DNA of 64,000 nucleotides from Limnohabitans radicicola (GTDB lineage: Bacteria > Pseudomonadota > Gammaproteobacteria > Burkholderiales > Burkholderiaceae_C), in the NCBI RefSeq assembly GCF_014837235.1, contig NZ_JACYFT010000004.1:136883-200882 (forward strand). The letters run 5' to 3'. The notes under the pieces were generated by a model that saw nothing but the letters and a program-made list of their open reading frames with translations, searched no databases and was not told the DNA's origin. Positions 45,680 to 54,232 of the stretch are shown in pieces. Positions within the stretch are counted from its first letter, which is position 1, and each line of letters begins with the position of its first letter. Made by a program: the position numbers and the translations under genes.

Positions 45680-48130
45680 ATGCCCCCCCGCGTTCTGCTG
45701 GTCATCACCAAAGGTGAGGCGGGCGGCGCACAGACCCATGTGGACCAGCTGTGCCAGGCTGTGGGGCAGCGGGCCGTCTTCAGCGCCGCCATTGGCGGTG
45801 AGGGGAGCAGCCCCCTGGGCGAAGCCCTGACCGCCCAGGGCGTGGCCACCACCCATTTGCCCAGCCTGCAAAACTCGCTCAACCCGCTCAAACTCTGGCC
45901 CGCAGTCAAAGCCCTGCTGGCCCTGATCCGCAGCCAGCAGCCCCATGTGGTCCACGCGCACAGCGCAGTGGCCGGGGTGATCGCACGCATCGCAGGCAAG
46001 ATCAGCCAGACCCCGGTCGTGTACACCGTGCACGGCTTTGGCTTCAAGCCGCAGGCGCCACGCCTGGTGCGCTACAACGCCTGGCTGGCCGAAGCCCTGC
46101 TGGCTGCCTGGACCACGCGCATGGTCTGCGTGTCCCATTTCGAGCGGCAGCTCGCCCGTCAGCTGCCCATGGACCCGGAGCGCGTCAGCGTGGTCCACAA
46201 CGCCCTGTCCGATGTGCCCTGGCTGAGCCAGCCCGAAGCCGAACCCGCCAGCCTGGTCATGGTGGCCCGCATGGCCGCCCCCAAGCGGCCCGACCTGCTG
46301 CTGCAGGCCCTGCACCGCCTGAGCGAACAAGGTCTGCAACCTGCTGCGCACCTGCTCGGCGGCGGCCCCGCACTCGCAGCCCAGCAGCAATTGGCCAACG
46401 ATCTGAACCTCACGCAGGTTCACTTTGCAGGCGACGTACCCAACGTAGCCGAACAACTCGCACAGCACCAGATCTTTGTGCTGCTGTCCGACCACGAGGG
46501 CTTGCCCATCTCCATCCTCGAAGCCATGCGCGCAGGCCTGGCCATCGTCGCCACACGCCTGCCCGGCATCGAGGAACTGATCACCGACAACGAACACGGC
46601 CTGCTGGTGCCCAACGAGCCGCAGGCTATTGCGCGGGCACTGCAGCGCCTGATTGGCGACGCGACCCTGCGCCAGCGCCTGGGGCAGTCGGCGCGCCAGC
46701 GCTATGTGCAAGCCTTCCAGCCGCAGGCCATGGCCGAGCAGCTGATGGCCATCTACCAAGAAGCCCCGCTGCTGCCCACCGCCAGCTGGCCCATGACGCT
46801 GCCGCGCAGGCCCCGCGCCGCGCTCGCCTCGCAACGCGCCCAGCGTCAGCAATCGCAGCTGGGCTGGGCCTTGCTGGGCACGCTGGCATTGGCGCTGTCC
46901 TGGGGCATGGGCTGGCTGCTGCAGCAGCAAGGCTGGGCCACACGCGACTTTGGTCGCACCGTGCTGGCCTGCGCCATGCCCTATGCGGTGGCCGCGCATC
47001 TGCTGTACCGTGCGGCCCACCTGCCCGCAGCCGAACGCGGCAGCCTGCTGTTGGTGACCACCGCCCTGCCCTTTGTGCTCACCCCGCTCGGTTTCGCCCT
47101 CTTGCAGCAACCCTACTCGCGCGGCGCGGTGCTGCTGACCTACGGCCTGACGGTGCTGTGGTTCTGGCTGGGCGAGCGCTGGCTGATGCGCCAGCGGGCG
47201 TTCAAGCTGCTGTACTGGGAAGACGAGCAACCCGCGCACATGCACCAGCTCATGCAGGAACTCGGCGGTGCGCAGCGGGAAACGCCACTGCAGCTGATCC
47301 GCTGGCCCGACCATTGGCGGCAAGACCCTGGCCTGTGCCCCCCAGCGCTCGCCGTGCAAGGCGCGCTCACCGTCCCTGCGCAAGACCGCCCGGGTGAAAC
47401 CACCCAGACACTGCGCCGCCGCATCCTCACGCAACTGAAACTGCACCACATCCGCCTGTACAGCCCACAGGCCGTGGCCGAAGCGCTGACCGGTCGCGTG
47501 CCCGCCAGCACCCTGGACAGCGAGCTGTGGCAGCCCGACGGCAACCCGGCCTATGACCTGCTCAAGCGGCTGCTGGACCTGTTGGTGGTGCTCATGCTCA
47601 TGCCCTTGTGGTTGCCGCTGAGCGTGCTGGTCGGCATCGCGGTGCGCCTCGACAGCCCGGGCCCGGCCCTGTTCAGCCAGTGGCGTGTGGGCCTGCACGG
47701 CCAACCTTTCCGGATTTTCAAATTCCGCAGCATGCGCCACGCGCCGCTGGCCACGGCCCAGTTCGCGCAGACCAACGACCCGCGCATCACGCGCTTTGGG
47801 CACTTCATGCGGCGCAGCCGGCTCGACGAAATCCCGCAACTGTGGAATGTGCTCAAAGGCGACATGAGCCTGATCGGCCCGCGCCCCGAGCAGGACACCT
47901 TTGTGCAGCAGTTTGCCGAACAGATCCCCAGCTACCCCTACCGCCACCTGGTGCGCCCGGGCCTGACAGGCTGGGCCCAGGTGCAGCAAGGCTACGCCGC
48001 CAGCGCCGAAGAAACCGCGGTCAAGCTCAGCTACGACCTGTACTACGTCACCCACTACAGCCTGGCCATGGACCTGCTGATCGCACTCAAAACGGTGCGC
48101 ATCGTGCTGACCGGTCACGGAGCGCGGTAA
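45680..48130 (+). CDS. Fusion of GT4 glycosyltransferase and undecaprenyl-phosphate sugar phosphotransferase
   Basis: This 816-residue protein joins two normally separate enzymes. Residues 1-362 are a GT-B glycosyltransferase: KGEAGGAQTHVDQLC, VVYTVHGFGFKPQ, MVARMAAPKRPDLLL and DHEGLPISILEAMRAGLAIV (EX7E, Glu273/Glu281). Residues about 393-500 hold several membrane helices. Residues 625-816 are a polyisoprenyl-phosphate hexose-1-phosphate transferase catalytic domain (YDLLKRLLDLLVVLMLMPLWLPLSVLVGIAVRLDSPGPALFSQWRVG, FKFRSMR, DEIPQLWNVLKGDMSLIGPRPE, RPGLTGWAQV). The latter initiates glycan assembly on undecaprenyl phosphate; the former would add a later sugar. The frame is uninterrupted across both parts. 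The start at 45680 follows the galE stop by 17 bases. Confidence 0.87.
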   Translation: MPPRVLLVITKGEAGGAQTHVDQLCQAVGQRAVFSAAIGGEGSSPLGEALTAQGVATTHLPSLQNSLNPLKLWPAVKALLALIRSQQPHVVHAHSAVAGVIARIAGKISQTPVVYTVHGFGFKPQAPRLVRYNAWLAEALLAAWTTRMVCVSHFERQLARQLPMDPERVSVVHNALSDVPWLSQPEAEPASLVMVARMAAPKRPDLLLQALHRLSEQGLQPAAHLLGGGPALAAQQQLANDLNLTQVHFAGDVPNVAEQLAQHQIFVLLSDHEGLPISILEAMRAGLAIVATRLPGIEELITDNEHGLLVPNEPQAIARALQRLIGDATLRQRLGQSARQRYVQAFQPQAMAEQLMAIYQEAPLLPTASWPMTLPRRPRAALASQRAQRQQSQLGWALLGTLALALSWGMGWLLQQQGWATRDFGRTVLACAMPYAVAAHLLYRAAHLPAAERGSLLLVTTALPFVLTPLGFALLQQPYSRGAVLLTYGLTVLWFWLGERWLMRQRAFKLLYWEDEQPAHMHQLMQELGGAQRETPLQLIRWPDHWRQDPGLCPPALAVQGALTVPAQDRPGETTQTLRRRILTQLKLHHIRLYSPQAVAEALTGRVPASTLDSELWQPDGNPAYDLLKRLLDLLVVLMLMPLWLPLSVLVGIAVRLDSPGPALFSQWRVGLHGQPFRIFKFRSMRHAPLATAQFAQTNDPRITRFGHFMRRSRLDEIPQLWNVLKGDMSLIGPRPEQDTFVQQFAEQIPSYPYRHLVRPGLTGWAQVQQGYAASAEETAVKLSYDLYYVTHYSLAMDLLIALKTVRIVLTGHGAR

Positions 48131-48134
48131 CCCC

Positions 48135-50135
48135 ATGCAGCGGCGCGCACTCCTTCTTTGCGAAGAACAAGGCCCAGGCGGCATCCAGACCATGCTGGGC
48201 TGGCTGCAGCAGACACTGGCGGCGCACGGCTGGGTGATCGAACAGGTCAGCGTGCGCACGGGGCGGCCGCCCTGGCCAGCGCTGGTGGAACAAGCCCGGC
48301 AAGCCGATGTGCTGATCGCGTCCAACAACTTCCAGCCCGCCTACTGGGCCGTGTTGCTGGGCCTGCTTGCGCACCGCCCTGCCGTGATCTGGGTGCACGG
48401 CCCCTTGGCACAAGTGCTGCGGCACAACCCACCTTCGGCCATCAAAAGGGGCTTTTTGCAAGGCATCTACAACCTCGCCCAGGCACTGGTGTTCGCCTCG
48501 CAAACCTCGATGGACAGTTTTGCGCAGGCCATGCCGGGCGTGCGCCAGCCCCACAGGCGCGTGATCCACAACCCCGCCCCGTGGACTGAACACCACCACC
48601 CCGCCACGGTCGACACCCACACCGTTCAACTGGGCTATGTCGGCCGCCTCTCCCCCGAAAAACGGCCTGAGCTGCTACTGCAGACCCTCGCCCACCTGCC
48701 CGCCTGCTACCACCTGAACATCGTGGGCGATGGCCCTTTGCGCACGGCGCTTGAGGCACAGGTGCAAGCCGCAGCCCCTGAGGCGCGCCTGCCCGAACGC
48801 GTGCACTTCCTGGGTGAGCAGGCCGTCAGCGCCGACACCTACCGCGCCTGGCAAGCCACCTTGCTGTGCTCGGCCTACGAGGGCTACCCCATGGTGGCGC
48901 TCGAATCCCTGGCCGCAGGTGTGCCCTGCATCGCCACGCCCCTGCCTGCCCTGCACGAGCTGCTGGGCAGCGATGCGCCACACTGGATCGCCAACGACGA
49001 CACCCCCCAGAGCCTGGCCCACACCGTGCTCGCCAGCCTGCAAACACCCGAGGGCAACCGGCAAGCATTGGCACGCGGCATCGCAGCGCAACACCCAGCG
49101 CAGGCCTTTGGCCAGCAGTGGCAAACCTTGCTGTGCGAGCTGCTGGACGAACCGATCGGCGAAGCCCCTGCAGCCTCGCCCGCAATACCCGCCGCCCCTG
49201 CGGCCACACCGACCACCCACAACCGCAAATCGGTGCATTTCGTGCACGGCGGCTCGGCCTACCTGCCTGAACTCGCGGCCTATCGGCAAGAACTCACACG
49301 CCGTGGACATGAGGTGCACGTGCACAGCGACCCGGCCAGCGTGCCGGGCAACGCCGACGTGGTCTGGTGGATCTGCGGTCGCGTCAGCCGCAGCCACACA
49401 CGCCGCCTGGCCCACAGCCAGCATGTGCACGAATACGCCTCGGCCAGCGTTGCACCGATGGCCTGGCTCAAAGACCGGGTCAAGGAATTCAGCCACCCCC
49501 GCCCCGCACACCGCGTCTTTCAAAGCGAGTGGCTGCGCCTGCGCATGGCCCTGACCGACCCCGTGCCCTACAGCCTGCGCGACATGGGGGTGCCCGCCCA
49601 CTTCCTGACAGCGCAGGCCCAAGGCGAGCCCGAGTTCGATCTGGTGTACCTGGGCGAAATGTCGCGTCTGATGCCATTCGTGCCCGCACTGCAAGCCATC
49701 GACGAGGCTGGTTTGCGCCTGCTGCTGATCGGTCAAATACCGCCCGAGCTGCGCACCGTGATCGAGCGACTGCCGCACATCCACACCACCGGGCGCATCG
49801 CTCAGGACGACGTGCCCACCCATTTGCTGCGTGCCCGGGCAGGTCTGAACCTGGTGCCCAATGTGCTGCCGCTGTCGGCGCAAACCTCGACCAAGATGCT
49901 CGAATACCTGGCCGTGGGCCTGCCCGTGATCAGCAGCCGCTCAAGCTGGGCCGAGCGCATCGCCACGGAACACCCCGGGCGGGTGCAATGGCTGATTGCG
50001 CTCACCTCGGCGCAGGCCTGGCGACAAGCCGTGACGCAACTGCCAGCGCCTGAGGCCTACCGGCAACACCTGCGCCCCCTGACATGGGACGCGCAACTGC
50101 AATCGCTGCCCCTGTGGCAAGCCTTGGGACTGTGA
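48135..50135 (+). CDS. Tandem glycosyltransferase protein (two GT-B domains)
   Basis: This 666-residue protein contains two glycosyltransferase units joined by an Ala/Pro-rich linker (about 336-365). Unit 1 (1-335) has EEQGPGGIQTMLGWLQ, GYVGRLSPEKRPELLLQTL, NIVGDGPLR and SAYEGYPMVALESLAAGVPCIAT (EX7E, Glu249/Glu257), typical of GT4. Unit 2 (366-666) is more diverged: YLPELAAYRQELTRRGHEVHVHSDPAS, VFQSEWLRLRM, RARAGLNLVPNVLPLSAQTSTKMLEYLAVGLPVISS. Its donor-site glutamate pattern is less clear (TSTKMLEYLA). It starts 4 bases after the preceding fusion. No transmembrane segment is evident. Donor sugars are unknown. Confidence 0.83.
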   Translation: MQRRALLLCEEQGPGGIQTMLGWLQQTLAAHGWVIEQVSVRTGRPPWPALVEQARQADVLIASNNFQPAYWAVLLGLLAHRPAVIWVHGPLAQVLRHNPPSAIKRGFLQGIYNLAQALVFASQTSMDSFAQAMPGVRQPHRRVIHNPAPWTEHHHPATVDTHTVQLGYVGRLSPEKRPELLLQTLAHLPACYHLNIVGDGPLRTALEAQVQAAAPEARLPERVHFLGEQAVSADTYRAWQATLLCSAYEGYPMVALESLAAGVPCIATPLPALHELLGSDAPHWIANDDTPQSLAHTVLASLQTPEGNRQALARGIAAQHPAQAFGQQWQTLLCELLDEPIGEAPAASPAIPAAPAATPTTHNRKSVHFVHGGSAYLPELAAYRQELTRRGHEVHVHSDPASVPGNADVVWWICGRVSRSHTRRLAHSQHVHEYASASVAPMAWLKDRVKEFSHPRPAHRVFQSEWLRLRMALTDPVPYSLRDMGVPAHFLTAQAQGEPEFDLVYLGEMSRLMPFVPALQAIDEAGLRLLLIGQIPPELRTVIERLPHIHTTGRIAQDDVPTHLLRARAGLNLVPNVLPLSAQTSTKMLEYLAVGLPVISSRSSWAERIATEHPGRVQWLIALTSAQAWRQAVTQLPAPEAYRQHLRPLTWDAQLQSLPLWQALGL

Positions 50136-50141
50136 GCGGCC

Positions 50142-51389
50142 ATGAAGCTGCGCACCCGACTGCCATCGACCAGCCTGTTTGCTGCGCTGGGCAGCGTGGT
50201 GTCGCTGGCCGCGCAAGGCCTGTTTGCGCTCTTTCTGCTCAAGCTGTTTGACGCCTCGGCCGTCGGACAGTTTTCGGTGGTCAGCCAGATCGCTTTTTGC
50301 TGGGCCACGCTCGCGCTCGCACAAAGCCCGCTGAGCCTGCTGGCCGAACGGCACACCGCCGCCCACACCGCCGCCGCCTCGGCCTGGGGCCAAAGCGCCG
50401 TGCGCATGCTCTGGATGAGCCCTGGGGCGCTGCTGGCCCTGTGGTGGTCACACAGCCACAGCAGCGCCAGCGCCCAGCACTGGGGCGCGCTGGTGCCCTG
50501 GGTGGGCGGCATCGCCGTGCTGCAGATGAGCTGGCTGCTGGCGCAAAGCCTCACGTTGCGCCAGCAGGCCCCTGCGGCCGTCGCCTGGGTGCGCCTGCTG
50601 CCCCCGGTGCTGGCGGCGCTCATCTCGGGTTTTGGCGCCGTGGCGCTGGGCCTGACAGACAGCCGCACGCTCTTGCTGTCAGCGCTGCTGGGCTATGGCG
50701 CAGGCGCCTTGTGGCTCTTGCCCGCATGGACCTCATCGCCTGCGGCTCCCACAGAGCCCCCCCACTCAGACCCGGTACACGGCGACACCCGCAACACCCG
50801 ACTCAAACTGCTGCACACCCTGACCGATGTGGCGGTGAGCGGCCTGCTGGCGGTGCAGTGGCAAGCCCTGTACGGCACAGTCGAGGCGGGCATGTTGCTG
50901 GTGCTGTTGCGGGTCTTTGGCTTCATTCCGGGACTGGTGCACTCGGCCTGGGCCCAAGTGGTGATGAGCGAAGGCGCGGCCCAGCGCCGCACTTCACTGC
51001 ACATGGCCGCGCTGGCCTGCGTCGTGATCGCGGCCATCGCACTCGCCGTGGATGCGGCTCTGCACTGGGGCTGGCTGCAAGCCAGCTGGCAGGGTCTGGA
51101 CGCCTACCTGTGGCCGCTGGCCTGCTGGCAGATGGCCGCATGCGCCATGGCCGCGCACGCGCACCTGCCGTTTGCACATGGGCGGGCGGTGCGCTTCTCC
51201 TGGCAATGCATTGGCATGAACGGAGCCATGCTGGCCCTGCTGCTCTTGCCGCTGCTCTTGCCGCTGATTGGGACTGCACTGCCCACGGGCTTGACCGCGC
51301 ACCAGCACCTGCTGCTGCTCAGCGGCTTCATGACCCTGGCCCTTCTGATCCAGACGCTGGACCACGGTCTGTACGCTCACAGGCGATAA
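50142..51389 (+). CDS. Flippase-like polytopic membrane protein (Wzx/polysaccharide export type)
   Basis: This 415-residue protein is highly hydrophobic, with about ten to twelve predicted helices. It starts LFAALGSVVSLAAQGLFALFLLKLFDASAVGQFSVVSQIAF, the N-terminal pattern of Wzx/MATE-like oligosaccharide flippases, in which the first helices contain LFDASAVGQFSVV. Context supports the assignment: it follows two glycosyltransferase fusions by 6 bases and ends the locus. It would move an undecaprenyl-linked glycan across the inner membrane. Sequence similarity is recognisable only by pattern, so the family call is moderate. Its 3' end overlaps the convergent next gene by 13 bases. Confidence 0.7.
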   Translation: MKLRTRLPSTSLFAALGSVVSLAAQGLFALFLLKLFDASAVGQFSVVSQIAFCWATLALAQSPLSLLAERHTAAHTAAASAWGQSAVRMLWMSPGALLALWWSHSHSSASAQHWGALVPWVGGIAVLQMSWLLAQSLTLRQQAPAAVAWVRLLPPVLAALISGFGAVALGLTDSRTLLLSALLGYGAGALWLLPAWTSSPAAPTEPPHSDPVHGDTRNTRLKLLHTLTDVAVSGLLAVQWQALYGTVEAGMLLVLLRVFGFIPGLVHSAWAQVVMSEGAAQRRTSLHMAALACVVIAAIALAVDAALHWGWLQASWQGLDAYLWPLACWQMAACAMAAHAHLPFAHGRAVRFSWQCIGMNGAMLALLLLPLLLPLIGTALPTGLTAHQHLLLLSGFMTLALLIQTLDHGLYAHRR

Positions 51390-51811
51390 ACCTGACGCAG
51401 ACGTTCGTCCAGCACTTGAAATGGCAATGCCGTCAGGTCGGTGGGATGGCTCTCACACACATGCGTGTGCACGGCCTCAGGCAACTCGGCCATCAGCTCG
51501 CCCAAAAAAGGATTGGAAGAAAAAAGCACCACCCGGCCCTGGTTCTGTTGCGCCAGACGCGCCTGCAGCCATTGCGACAAGGTGTGCGCCAATTGTTGCC
51601 TGGCCTTGTGCCGTTGCTCAATCCGCGGTGTCAAACCACCTCGCCCACTGTGACCAGGGCCAGGATGGTCCCTGCTCAACTCGCTCGCATGCATGCGCGT
51701 TTGCGGGTGCTCCCAGTGGTGCAGCTCGATCAAAGGTTCGTGGGCACCACGTCGCTCGAAGGCACGGGCATCCGACCCGTTGGCCACAACAATCCAAACA
51801 GGGTGAGACAT
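51377..51811 (-). CDS. Host attachment family protein
   Basis: This 144-residue protein matches the family annotated as 'protein required for attachment to host cells' (AtsE-like, PF10116): HPVWIVVANGSDARAFERRG at the N-terminus, LIELHHWEHPQTRMHASELSRDHPG and VVLFSSNPFLGELMAELPEAV. The name comes from Agrobacterium; in free-living bacteria the function is uncertain and the fold resembles release-factor eRF1 domain-like proteins. The ATG at 51811 follows CAGGAGCTCGCC. It is last in the plsY-side minus-strand run and converges with the flippase gene. Confidence 0.82.
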   Translation of the reverse strand: MSHPVWIVVANGSDARAFERRGAHEPLIELHHWEHPQTRMHASELSRDHPGPGHSGRGGLTPRIEQRHKARQQLAHTLSQWLQARLAQQNQGRVVLFSSNPFLGELMAELPEAVHTHVCESHPTDLTALPFQVLDERLRQVYRL

Positions 51812-51928
51812 GGCGAGCTCCTGACTTGAAACCATGCCCCGAATTCTGGGCAAGCCCCTCTGCGCCAGCAATCCATCCTTGGGTATACGTGTTTCAGGCG
51901 CGTGAAGCGCCCAGGACTGGGCCCGTCT

Positions 51929-52558
51929 TCACGACTTTTTGGCACCCAGTTTGGACTCGGTGCCCGCAAACAGGCGGTTGATGTTTTCACGGTGCCGCCA
52001 GACCAGCAGGACGGCCATGACGGCCAAGCAAAGCACTTCGGCAGCAGAGGCCTGCCAGGCCACGCCATCGCCAAACAGGTAATACACAGGCGCAAACACG
52101 GCCGCCACCATCGACGCCAGCGACACGTAGCGGCTGAAATACACCACGATGGCAAACGTGCCCACCGTGGCCAGCGCCAGCAAGCCGTTGATGCCCAGCA
52201 GCACGCCCACAGCCGTGGCCACGCCCTTGCCACCCACAAAGCCAAAGAACACCGGGTACAGGTGACCCAAAAAGGCGGCCAGCCCCGCTAAGGCAGCGAC
52301 TTCCACGCCCAAACCGTGTGCCGGGCCAAAGCCCAACACCAGCCACACGGGCAGCCAGCCTTTGAAAGCGTCAAACAACAGGGTCAGGATGGCCGCCTTC
52401 TTGTTGCCCGAGCGCAGCACATTGGTGGCACCGGGGTTCTTGCTGCCGTAGCTGCGCGGGTCGTTCAGGCCCATCAGGCGGCTGACGATGACGGCAAAGC
52501 TCAGCGAGCCCACCAGGTAACTGGCCAGCACCACGCCAATGGGGAGCAGCAATTCCAT
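51929..52558 (-). CDS. plsY: Acyl-phosphate glycerol-3-phosphate acyltransferase
   Basis: PlsY transfers an acyl group from acyl phosphate to sn-glycerol 3-phosphate in phospholipid synthesis. The 209-residue membrane protein shows the three conserved loops: GSLSFAVIVSRLMGLNDPRSYGSKNPGATNVLRSGNKKAAILTLLFDAFKGWLPVW, GHLYPVFFGFVGGKGVATAVGVLLG and VWRHRENINRLFAGTE near the C-terminus. It is encoded 27 bases downstream of ybaK on the minus strand. Confidence 0.95.
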   Translation of the reverse strand: MELLLPIGVVLASYLVGSLSFAVIVSRLMGLNDPRSYGSKNPGATNVLRSGNKKAAILTLLFDAFKGWLPVWLVLGFGPAHGLGVEVAALAGLAAFLGHLYPVFFGFVGGKGVATAVGVLLGINGLLALATVGTFAIVVYFSRYVSLASMVAAVFAPVYYLFGDGVAWQASAAEVLCLAVMAVLLVWRHRENINRLFAGTESKLGAKKS

Positions 52559-52585
52559 GCGATGTTCCTTGTTCTGTTCAGGCCG

Positions 52586-53077
52586 TCATTCTGCCAGCGC
52601 GCAGTTCACCGGCTTGGCGCCCAGCAGCTGCACACACACCTGCGGGTCGATGCCCACCAGGTAGCCGCGCCTGCCGCCATTGATGCAGATGCGCGGCAAA
52701 GCGAGGATGGTTTCTTCGATGTAAACCGGCATGGCCCGCCGCGTGGCAAAGGGCGAAGTGCCGCCCACCAGGTAACCGCTGTGGCGGTTGGCCACATCGG
52801 GGGCACACGGCTCGATGGACTTGAGCCCCACCTGCCGCGCCAGGTTTTTGGTGGACACCTTGCGGTTACCGTGCATCAGCACCACCAGCGGCTTGGCGTC
52901 CTGGTCCTGCATGATCAGGGTCTTGACCACACTGAACGGGTCCATGCCCAGCACCTGCGCGCTGTGCTGAGCCCCGCCATGCTCCAGGTACTCGTAGGGG
53001 TGCTCGGTGAAGCTCACCCCGTGCTGTCGCAAGAGCGCTGTAGCTGGGGTTTCGCTGACTTTGTCTTTCTTGGCCAT
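52586..53077 (-). CDS. ybaK: Cys-tRNA(Pro)/aminoacyl-tRNA deacylase, YbaK/EbsC family
   Basis: This 163-residue protein edits mischarged tRNA, typically Cys-tRNA(Pro), in trans. It has TPATALLRQHGVSFTEHPYEY, DPFSVVKTLIMQ with the catalytic Lys, VVLMHGNRKVSTKNLARQVG, GYLVGGTSPFATRRAMPVYIEETIL and RGYLVGIDPQ, all YbaK/EbsC motifs. It lies between plsY and the aldo/keto reductase on the minus strand. Confidence 0.92.
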   Translation of the reverse strand: MAKKDKVSETPATALLRQHGVSFTEHPYEYLEHGGAQHSAQVLGMDPFSVVKTLIMQDQDAKPLVVLMHGNRKVSTKNLARQVGLKSIEPCAPDVANRHSGYLVGGTSPFATRRAMPVYIEETILALPRICINGGRRGYLVGIDPQVCVQLLGAKPVNCALAE

Positions 53078-53099
53078 CGCCCGATATCACCCAGCCCAG

Positions 53100-54161
53100 T
53101 CACAAAGCCGGGTCGCGCACTTCCCAGCGGATGTCGTCAATGGCCTTGAGCACTTCGGGCGACAACTGGGTGTTCCAGGCCGCCAGGTCTTCGTTGAGTT
53201 GTGTCAGCGAAGTCACACCGATGATGGTGCTGGCCACGCTCCAGCGGTGGTAGCAGAACGCCAGCGCCATCTGGGTGGGTGTCATGCCGTTGTCACGGGC
53301 CAGCTGGTTGTAGCGGCGGGCAGCGGCCAGCGCCTCCGGACGGCCCCAGCGCTGCTTGCGCATCGAGTCGTAGCGGGCGATGCGGCCACCGTCAGGCACC
53401 AACGGCCCGGTCAGGTCGGCGTTGTCGTATTTGCCGGTCAACAAGCCGAAGCCCAGCGGCGAGTAGGCCAACATCGAGACATTCAGTCGGTACATGGTTT
53501 CGTCGAGCCCGTTGTCGTAGGTGCGGCTGACCAGGCAGTAAGGGTTTTGCACTGTGGCCACACGCGGCAGACCATGCTGCTCGGCCAGGCGCACAAACTC
53601 ATGCACGCCATAAGGTGTTTCGTTGGACAGGCCAATGTGGCGCACCTTGCCCGCCTTGACCAGCTTGGACAGGGCTTCGAGTTGCTCGTGGATGGAGGTG
53701 ACCGACTTGTCTTTGGACGGGTCGAAATAGGTCATGCCAAACACGGGCACATGGCGCTCAGGCCAGTGGATCTGGTAGAGGTCGATCACGTCGGTCTGCA
53801 AGCGGCGCAGGCTGCCCTCGCAAGAATTCAGGATGTCCTGACCCGTCATGCCCGAGCCCTCACGAATCCAGGGCATGCCACGCGACGGCCCTGCCACCTT
53901 GGTGGCCAGCACCAGCTTCTGACGGGCACCGGGGTGCTTGGCAAACCAGTTGCCTATGAAGGTCTCCGTGGCACCACAGGTGTCGGCAGAGGCGGGCACG
54001 GCGTACATCTCGGCCGTGTCGATGAAGTTGATACCGGCCTCGAGCGAGCGGTCCAGGATGGCATGTGCATCGGCCTCGTTGACCTGCTGGCCAAAGGTCA
54101 TGGTGCCCAGGCAGATGGGCGTGACTTGCAAATCGGACTGGCCGAGCTGAACGAGTTTCAT
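53100..54161 (-). CDS. Aldo/keto reductase (Tas-like)
   Basis: This 353-residue NADP(H)-dependent oxidoreductase has the AKR motifs LGTMTFGQQVNEADAHAILDRSLEAGINFIDTAEMYAVPASADTCGATETFIGNW (catalytic Asp and Tyr), LATKVAGPSR (Lys), DLYQIHWPER (His) and STIIGVTSLTQLNEDL (cofactor binding). The AVPASADTCGATE insert is characteristic of the Tas subgroup. The substrate is unknown. A start at 54161 with GGAAACACC upstream fits. Confidence 0.9.
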   Translation of the reverse strand: MKLVQLGQSDLQVTPICLGTMTFGQQVNEADAHAILDRSLEAGINFIDTAEMYAVPASADTCGATETFIGNWFAKHPGARQKLVLATKVAGPSRGMPWIREGSGMTGQDILNSCEGSLRRLQTDVIDLYQIHWPERHVPVFGMTYFDPSKDKSVTSIHEQLEALSKLVKAGKVRHIGLSNETPYGVHEFVRLAEQHGLPRVATVQNPYCLVSRTYDNGLDETMYRLNVSMLAYSPLGFGLLTGKYDNADLTGPLVPDGGRIARYDSMRKQRWGRPEALAAARRYNQLARDNGMTPTQMALAFCYHRWSVASTIIGVTSLTQLNEDLAAWNTQLSPEVLKAIDDIRWEVRDPAL

Positions 54162-54232
54162 GGTGTTTCCGAAAGTGTGAAGTGAAATGCTTGTGACACC
54201 AGGGTGTCAGCGGGTGTTCGGGGCTTATTTTG

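Noticed and set aside
45641..48328. An 895-residue minus-strand frame opposite the glycosyltransferase fusion
   Set aside because: Composition (His, Gln, Gly, Ala) and lack of any motif mark it as antisense shadow of a gene with convincing catalytic motifs.
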